In this document: one piece after another, positions 56,824 to 64,000 of the stretch | Position numbering within the stretch: the first letter of the stretch is position 1 | Layout of the letters: the number at the start of each line of letters is the position of its first letter | From: Isoetes taiwanensis | Lineage: Eukaryota; Streptophyta; Lycopodiopsida; Isoetales; Isoetaceae | DNA length: 64,000 nt | Assembly: GCA_021234155.1 (NCBI GenBank) | Contig: JAJEKV010000005.1 | Coordinates: 8,426,216-8,490,215 of the forward strand | Direction: 5' to 3' | Translations under genes and position numbers: made by a program | The notes under the pieces: model-generated | Database searches by the model: none | What the model saw: the letters and a program-made list of their open reading frames with translations, nothing else | Told to the model about the DNA's origin: nothing

Positions 56824-59800
56824 TCATAATTCATGACCAAGCTTCAAAATGTCAGTAGGAGCCTGATATCTTATGACTATTGCATCATGTCTTCCAGCCG
56901 CCGGAAGGGCTGAAGAGATATCCTCTAAAGCGATAGTCCATGCGGTTTCTATAGCACGTGCCAGCGGCAAACCTTTCCATCCTACATAGCCTTTTGCATC
57001 TTCCGGACCGTGCCTTCCCCAAGGGTTGTGCAACAAGTGATTTGCTTGCCAATATACCTTTCATGGTTGCTCGTTCCTCATAATTTTCAATTTGCTCAAC
57101 CTTTTCCCAAAGTCCGAGAACAGCAAAGATATAGAGGCGATAATCGGTCCCCAACCCTATGTACTTGCAAAATTTTGTGTTGGTTTGTATTACCTCCGGG
57201 TGCAGTGAGAACTCTATCTCTTAGTTTCTTAATAGTCTTTTGTGTTTCAGTCCATTCATCTACAAAGCAAATGAAGATCACTTAATTATGTATACACACT
57301 CATAATTGTACCAATAAGAAAGACAGTAAGAATAGAGTACTCAAGTGCAATGAACAAAAACTTTGATACATATATTCATAACATTTGAATTTGTACATCG
57401 GTCAAAGTCTGTACCAACAATGGGCCAGTCGAGAGGCCAATAACATGATGGCGGTTTCTCCATTCCTTGTCAGTATATTGACTAAATTTAGGCAAAGAGC
57501 ACCCAAGTTGCTTTGCCATAGTTTGCCAACAAAATCTGTTCCACCTTTCCTCGATATGCCATCTGCCGCATTAGTCATTGGATGCTCTTTCACATAAACT
57601 ATACCATCTTGCCATTTTGAATCCATTAAGCCATGGAATGAGCTCCATGACAAGCAATCATCACTAGCTAATATCGATTGTCCAAGAGAAAGGACATATG
57701 TAGCTTCCTACAGGATTCAAAGTGGATTTGTATCTTTAAAATCGCCGATCGAATCGTATGTCCATAGTACTCTGGGTACTCTTTCCATACCACGCCTAAT
57801 GGTTTCACAAACAACCCCTTTTGAGGTTCAAGGGGGTGTTTGTGTGGCGGAGTCCAACAACGCTCTGGCCGTAAACAAACTTCACTTTATGGAAAAAGCA
57901 TCACAAATATGTTCCACAATTGGTTGAAGATTTTTAGAAGTGAGTGAAGACCAGATGGCAACATCAAACCCTTCTCTTACAAATGCTAACAATGATGCTA
58001 ACCCCGGCCCTTGCAAAAAAAAACATTTCCTATATTAAATTGAAGCTCATCTTTACGGATCTGTTGGTATCTTGAGTTAATATTTTCATTCTTGTGCACA
58101 CTCTTGCCCAACACGAAATTTAAGTCAAAGATAACGAGCTTTCTCCCCACGAATTAGATGATTCACCGTCGACAAAAGAAAACACTTGAGATTCACAATT
58201 TATAATTACATTTCGGACACACAATTGAGAAAACACATTGATAATTACACGATTGTTATTTTGCAGTGTAAGTGAGACAAATAAATTAATTTTTTCATTA
58301 CTTATTGAGTACAAAAGAAGCTCGAGCATGGCTCATACAAAAAACCTGTAATTTACAAACAAGTCAAAGGGACTATCTACCCCGTAGGAACAACTGCTTG
58401 TATATTCATCTCGCCTTCTACAATTAATGCCTCCATTAGATGATCCCTCCGTGACTTGGCATAGGCATCGATGAACCAACCGGGTGTCATCTCGCATGGT
58501 GCACAAGTATTAGAGGACTATACCAACAAATAACTAATAGGAAAATAACATGTTCTACTTACAAAAATGGAGCTTGGTCATGCATCAACCACGGCATCTA
58601 TGAATTTGTGCATGTAAGCCACAATGTACATGCAAGGGTTCTTTGGTACTAGTTTACGGCATTTTAGGACCCGAGAACACGGGGAGCATCAAAGTTCTTC
58701 CTACCATGGCTTAAGCCGTTGGATCCGAGCATCATGTTATTGATCACAAGCTTATGAAACACCGCAAAATTGCAATGTGAGAATAAATCAAGCATAAGAA
58801 ATTGCAATATGAGAATAATCAAATCATAAAACAAAACGAAAACTCATACTTACTTCGGACCACTTTAGCATCGGGTTTTATAGCCTTTGACAGAGAGAGG
58901 ATCTGTATACTTGGGCTAGCTATAGATGGAAAAGAGCTTTTCATTGGACCAGCCAAGCACAAGTATTGCCAATGCCACATTTGGGCCTTGCGAGTGGAAC
59001 AAATATGTATTGGCATCTTGCAATCAAAATGCCATCCACCCTTCCTTTATGTTAGTGTTACTTGCATCTCCCCCCCCTTCTTGAGGGAATTCACAAAATT
59101 GGAAGGTGTCCTCGAACAGTAAAAAAACTTGTGTTTCCAATCGGATGGAAGATCGCTACAAAGGTACACGCACACAAATCCGGATTACATATTAATACAT
59201 AAGATGAGTGACTTAGGGAATGAAATAACATAAATATGTTGAAATGCTAGCCTACCTCCCATAGACATCTACCATCTTAGAGGTCAAGTCCAGACTTCCA
59301 AAGAACTTCGTCAACATCACTTTGAAAGATAGAGGGTGCGGGCTTAGGAGGACAGTCCCTATAAGGGAGTGAATGGAACCAACCTTTTCAATCGGTTCAC
59401 TAAAAGCATACAAGGAAACAACAAATTAGCAAAAGAATATATCTATTGTAATCAATTGTATATTACTCACCTTGTAAATTCATCACTGTTTTTTAAAGAT
59501 CTTCTCGAGGATCTGCTGCACCTTATTTGTTATCACATCAATAGTTGCTTGTAGATCCTCTTCCTCTTCCTTCCCGGCTTCGGAAGGATCGGGATCAGCT
59601 TCCTTCCGCGACTGTGATCGTGTCCTATGCACAAAAAAATGTGGTTAATTACCATAAATCTGAGATGTTTAACAAAATTAGTTCATCTTGGACATACCTC
59701 TTTCTAGGTGGTGGTGGCACTTTTTTGCACGGAGATTTTCTTTTTAGAGGACATTTTTTTTTGTTCTTTGGAGATTTTGCTGTTTTTTTTTTTTTTGGAG

Positions 59801-62115
59801 TGCCATCACCAGCATTCTTTTGCCTCCTCTTTGGAGTGGACTCAACTACCAACTCGGCTTCCTCTTCCCCGGTATCTCCCGGGTTAAAATCTGGATCTGT
59901 GTCCTTTGTAGCTTCTCACATAACAGTCCGAGGCGGGACTTCGCAGATGATCTTTGAGACGGTTTGAATCTTTCTTAGCTTCTCCAATTACTAATTTAGC
60001 ACTTGGTGATGAAAGATTTTCATTCTGCGGCGATCATTGAAGGCTCGCACCGCACTGCTTTAGCTTTCTCAAGTGCCATCCTCTCAATTTCCTCAACTTC
60101 ACTTTGCCATGTTCGGCGGAATCACCGTTGCGGTTGTTCTATTACCGCACCGAAAATGTCATTGGTGATCCGGAGCTGGAAGGTAGAGGGTCTACGATTC
60201 GGTCCGCTTATTATGCTCAATAAAAATCTGTAAAGAGAGTCGATCTGAGATGGCTCAAGAACATCGACCATTAAAGCCGCTACGGGATAGGAAACGACCT
60301 CATCTGCAAACAAACAAATGATCTAAATTTCAATAGACATAAAAGAACATGAAAACAGAACTAATGAGAAATATATGGTACATCCTGCCAAGCATGTACA
60401 TTTCATGTACATAGAATGTACCAAATGTAAGTAACTACATTTAACTATAGCCAAATGTACATGTACATGTTCCTCAATGTACATAAAGGTACATCAATGT
60501 ACCCAGATGTACACTGATGTACCCAGATGTACCTGTGTATCCAGTTAGGGAATGTAGATCTATGCCAAAAAAAGCACATATATGTAAAAAATGCACATAC
60601 TTATGAATCCATCTACAGATGCACTCTAAAGATAAATGCATGTACATCTATTTGCAGATGTAGACTCCATTAGAGACATGTACAACCGATACAAGCTGCA
60701 GTCCAAGCTCAAAAATAAAAGCATCAATAAACAAGCAAATATATGCCTATGTACCTCCGCTACGGATGTACACTAAAAGTTATACATGTACAAGGAATAG
60801 CAATGCACCGAAAAGCCATACATGTAGAACTATGCGACATAATAACAAATATGAATGAAGAGAAATATAAGTTTAAATTAGTTGAGAGCAATGCATACCT
60901 TTCACAAAGGGGAAACCAAGCTGAATTCAATGCCCTCATCCCGGATGCAACCTTTTATGCAATTACATCTTTCATGGACCCGATAACACAAGCGAGAAGA
61001 GGCAATAAGCATCTCTGCATGGAGCTAGCAACAACAAACCCGTTTTTGCCAAAGCCTTGGCCACAAATTACATGAACCCGAATGTGATGAATCTGCTCTA
61101 TAGAAGTAGCTCCTCCTACAGTAGGGCCTCCTGGTCGAAACAATAGGTCCCCGCTCTCCCCATGAAATCCAAAATCTGTGAATGCCTTTCCCGAACCAAT
61201 TCAATGCAATTAAGTTTTTCCTTTGCTTGTTCAATTGAGATTTCATGCCTTTCAATGTCTTTAGTTGCTTCCTCGCAAAACCAATTTCTAGCTTAGAAGA
61301 GTGTTGTTCTTTATCATGTCTACTCATAACCAAGTCTTCCAACTTGTACTTCAACACTCAAACATAACAAATTTCCAGCAGGATCCCGGGACAATTTGTC
61401 AAATTCCTGTTTTGTCTCATCTATTTTCCGGGCGGATCTGGCTGCAGATCTTCTGATAGCATATCCTTTCTACCCTCAATCCGGTGATGACCTTCAATGC
61501 ATCCCTCCTTTTTTCTTCGGTTGCTTCTACTTCATTCAATAGGTTAGTTTTCTCCTCCAACCCATGCTTAAATGTAATCTTTTTATTGTGTCAACATCTG
61601 ATCTAGAATAAGCCGGGCTCTAATATTCTCACGCAATACGATGTCTGTTTGATAGTTGAGGATTTACATTTGTAGGGTCCTCTCAGAACGCCTGAATCGA
61701 GGGTTTTGGCAAGATCTTTGGCGGTCCTAGCCACGTCCATCCAATCAACAAGCCGTCCCTTCAAGTGAAGAGCAAATGCTCTGGCAAAATAGGTTGAAAT
61801 ATAATGGTTTGTAACCTGTTTCTTGCCATAAACCAATTCATAATATTTAAAAAAATCATCTTTCCATGCGTTCTGGATTCTCCCTTCCTTGAATCCTCGT
61901 CTGTTTTTTGGAGCTTCACCCCATACCTCGTTCATAACCATCTCTAGGTTGGGTATGTGGGCCTCTGCATGTTTCTCACGGAGGTCTTTGGCTTGGATCA
62001 CCTCAGAACCCAAACGTAAACTCCTTGGAGGTAAAATTCCACTGCCGGAAGCACTGGCATCTTGCTTGGGCTGTGGTGATGAGCAAGCACTCATCTGGGG
62101 GCGTTTTGGGGCCAT
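56824..62115 (-). pseudogene. Unrecognised transposon gene with FCP1/NIF-phosphatase-like segment
   Basis: First exon from ATG 62115 (MAPKRPQMS) has a basic/serine-rich start, then a helical domain including WKDDFFKYYELVYGKKQV to about 61603. Further minus-strand pieces are a coiled segment at 61357-61200, SYPVAALMVDVLEPSQIDSL at 60240-60310 and a lysine/proline-rich linker at 59650-59850. A phosphatase-like stretch has LVIFDLNFVLGKSV (58138), LASLLAFVREGFDVAIWSSL (about 57990) and KPLGVVWKEYPEYY (about 57800). These resemble the DxDxT-like, RPG..FL and W..Y blocks of FCP1/NIF-type phosphatases. The end reads AWTIALEDISSALP with the stop at 56824. At least one frameshift near 57050 and stops in the phosphatase part indicate decay. 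That these pieces form one gene is inferred. Confidence 0.45.
60370..60560. repeat. ATGTACAT/ATGTACC repeats inside the minus-strand gene
   Basis: About ten copies of TGTACAT or TGTACC within 190 bp, between coding pieces, probably in an intron. It is the same motif as at 55070-55610 and 56565-56635. Confidence 0.75.
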
Positions 62116-62370
62116 AGCTAGATGAAGAATTCGTGATCGGAATCCAAGCGAGAAGAAAGGGGTAGGATAGTGAGCGAGAGGCAAACCAAGAAAAGAATTT
62201 GGGAAAGAATTTCAAAATCCGATAATTGCGGGTTCAGAGTAGTGGATAGCCATTAATCATGGCAGTTACTAGCTGGTCATGATGACAGTTATTCCAAAAA
62301 TGTGCATTCGGTACATATGTATATGTACAAAAAGGGCTACATTTATAGACACCCTTTCATGCTTTTACCC

Positions 62371-62480
62371 TGTATTTTTTAAACCCTGCATTTCCCTCCA
62401 GACCATGATATCCATGTCCTTCTATTTTGCAGGTTCAGTTCTTTTTCTTTTTGAATCCTTCACGTTTCCTTTGGATTTCA
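62371..62480 (-). pseudogene. Outer transposon: rest of the exon split by the 8.3 kb element
   Basis: Read on the minus strand it gives DSKRKRTEPAK, a TAG stop, then DMDIMVWREMQGLKN running directly into the 54106-54026 part. It matches the inner paralogue (GESKQKNMSIVPWTQLQGLK). The stop is consistent with a CAG-to-TAG change. Confidence 0.7.
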
Positions 62481-62495
62481 GAGTGCTGGACTAAG

Positions 62496-62817
62496 GGGTG
62501 AAAGCATGCTACGGTGTACCACTTTTGGAACCCTCAAAGGTACCTTCACTGGGTACTTTTAAAACTGGTACTTTCTGTTTTTTCTTCCCATTAAAATCAA
62601 TTCAAAACTTTTGAATTGAAGGTCAATAACATGTCAATCTATAGTATCAGAGGATAACAATACTATTAGAGACTAAAATTAATGAATCAACTCTCAAACT
62701 TATTGTTTATTGAGACATTTATGCAAGTTCCCGATACCCAGTGTTGGGTACTTTTTTGGGTAGTTTTGCACTCCCTAAAAAGAACTTTAGATGGTACACC
62801 CTAGCATGCTTTTACCC
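62496..62817. mobile_element. 322-bp MITE related to the 8.3 kb element
   Basis: Ends read GGGTGAAAGCATG and, inverted, GGGTAAAAGCATG, extended by a GGTGTACC block. The flanking 4-bp duplication is TAAG (62492-62495 and 62818-62821). It has no coding capacity. Ends and duplication length match the 8.3 kb element, so that element's transposase could have moved it. Confidence 0.8.
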
Positions 62818-62821
62818 TAAG

Positions 62822-63590
62822 GTTATTTCTCTCATGGTGCTTATGACTTGAGATCCCTAACATGAGATGTTTATTATTCTTTTTGTCCGTTCTTTACATG
62901 CCTTGTAGCAAGAGGCGTCATCATTGCATGTTTTGCATCAATATATTCTATGCCTTCTGCTATCGCATATAGACAAAAGCCATGAGCATACTTTTATGGA
63001 CCATCCATGCATTCTCGTCTCGCCTCATCTAGCAATATGGTTCCTAAGGCGTAGTGAATGAAGGTTGATGGTATTTCATAGTAGTTGCTAGAAAGTTTGC
63101 ATTGCACATTGTCTAAAACATTTATGCTCCGTTCTAGAAAAGGACTTGAGGATTCGAAGAGAAAGTAATTGGTGGGGAGAACATGGTGATGGGCCTCTTC
63201 ACGTTTCTGTTGATACTCTATTCTAGCATGCACCATCTCATCACAAGTGACAAGTAATTTTCCCTTCAAGATTTTGGGTAACTTTAGCCTCTTAGATTGA
63301 GGTTTAGAAGTATTGTCTGCTGCAAGTTGGTTCTGTCACTTGGAAAACTATGCAATTTTAAAACAAGGTCCGCCATTGCTTCAAATCCACCTTGAACATT
63401 TTGAGCAACACATGCATGTAAAAATTACATTAATTGATATTATGAACATTAATAAACTGCAAATCTCAAAGTGCTAGTAGCCAAATCATAAACTCAAACT
63501 ATTTGCTTACTTATTGGCAAGTTGGTATTTGTATCAGCAGGTTGTTTTACAATCAAGGTTGTCTCATCTACAGCAGCATCACCACCTGGA
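62822..63590. other. Probable transposon remnant, unassigned
   Basis: A minus-strand frame at 62994-63269 (KGKLLVTCDEMVHARIEYQQ) looks coding-like and may belong to the same unit as the next feature, but I recognise no family. Confidence 0.3.
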
Positions 63591-63594
63591 ACAG

Positions 63595-63987
63595 TCAATC
63601 AGAATTTAGATTAAATGATGCATAATAAATTTGAATACAAGATTTATAGGAATACATTACAATACCTGCATCTACACATGCATCACTTGCATTTGCATTT
63701 TCTGGTGCATCCACATCAATAACATGTGCCTCACTTGTTGAAACAACATTAGATGTCTTTGCTGCTGCTCTTGCTGCATAAGCTGCCTCTCTTTCAACCT
63801 CAAACTTATCTGCAAATGGCTCTAGTTGAATCCTATGAGGTTCCCAAGGCCAAATGCAGGTTTTAACAAATCTAGCTTGAATATTGCTGATAATAAGTGC
63901 AATAATCAATGAATTTGAAATTATACTAGCCATATCCTCCTTAGTTAGTTCCACACTATAATTTTTATGCATAAAATTAGCCTTCAT
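63595..63987 (-). pseudogene. C-terminal fragment resembling pogo-type DDE transposase
   Basis: Minus-strand frame containing LTKEDMASIISNS and then ARFVKTCIWPWEPHRIQ. This resembles the 'F...GIWPFNP' phrase at the end of the DDE region of pogo/Tigger-like transposases. An alanine-rich tail follows, ending near a GCAGGTATTG splice-donor-like site at about 63667. The frame is open at the window edge, so the catalytic part would lie beyond 64000. The assignment rests on a short motif. Confidence 0.35.
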
Positions 63988-64000
63988 CTTACTAAAGGTT

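Larger units (their letters stand above)
54107..62370. mobile_element. 8.3 kb DNA transposon, GGGTAAAAGCATG ends, TSD TGTA
   Basis: The left end GGGTAAAAGCATGAAAGGGT (54107) and the inverted right end (62351-62370) match over 22 bp. TGTA flanks both sides (54103-54106, 62371-62374). The reading frame of the host exon continues across the insertion. Inside are two convergent genes, a transposase-like gene on the plus strand and an unrecognised one with a phosphatase-like segment on the minus strand. ATGTACAT-type repeats are scattered through the non-coding parts. I cannot name the superfamily; the 4-bp duplication excludes several common ones. Confidence 0.8.

Overview
The window looks like nuclear DNA of a land plant with a large, repeat-rich genome. 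The host genes are plant types: a SAG12-like papain protease, a plastid acyl-ACP desaturase relic, a PLS-class PPR relic, an EF-hand/zinc protein and an MGCASSK-type glutaredoxin-like protein. Introns, tRNA-derived SINE heads, Helitron ends, an L1-type LINE and tRNA-iMet-primed LTR ends fit a plant. The DNA transposon families at the right resemble those I associate with seed-free plants (ferns, mosses, lycophytes) more than flowering plants. That last placement is an inference.

Layout. 1-5.2 kb: the end of a DNA transposon, repetitive DNA with a string of hairpins, then an unrecognised 371-aa zinc-finger/AT-hook protein on the minus strand. 5.2-14 kb: no firm gene; a degenerate AGATTC array, two tandem MITE-like units, foldbacks, a 0.5 kb direct duplication and a 54-bp palindrome. 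14.2-15.6 kb: a four-exon papain protease that looks intact. 16-22 kb: three Helitron 3' ends, a PPR pseudogene, a tRNA-like SINE head and a second AGATTC array in the opposite orientation. 22.5-26.3 kb: a decayed LINE. 27.6-28.9 kb: an acyl-ACP desaturase pseudogene. 30.6-31.1 kb: an EF-hand gene. 31.9-33.8 kb: an intronless glutaredoxin-like gene. 34-38.5 kb: little beyond a short LINE insertion with perfect target-site duplications.

The standout is 38.5-62.8 kb, a nest of transposons. An old outer element carries a DNA-methyltransferase gene. One of its introns is interrupted by a 13.8 kb element (39796-53607, 4-bp TSD GGAC). One of its exons is interrupted by an 8.3 kb element (54107-62370, 4-bp TSD TGTA). 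The 13.8 kb element is itself interrupted by an LTR retrotransposon (44380-49622, TSD TGGAC). Without that insertion it has two divergent genes. One encodes a ParB/sulfiredoxin-like domain plus a beta-type N6/N4 DNA methyltransferase. The other is a DDE-like (DUF7869-type) protein with a proline-rich N-terminus. More than 20 copies of the 16-bp palindrome GGTATAAATTTATACC fill its non-coding DNA, including 11 copies at 30-32 bp spacing between the two genes. The 8.3 kb element carries a different transposase-like gene, a gene with an FCP1/NIF-phosphatase-like segment, and its own short palindrome (ATGTACAT). The outer element has yet another palindrome. All these transposon genes carry stops and frameshifts.

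How the genes relate: the host genes show no common pathway. In the 13.8 kb element, the methyltransferase, the transposase-like protein and the palindromes look like one self-contained mobile system, possibly one that marks or organises its own DNA. No function can be proved from sequence alone.
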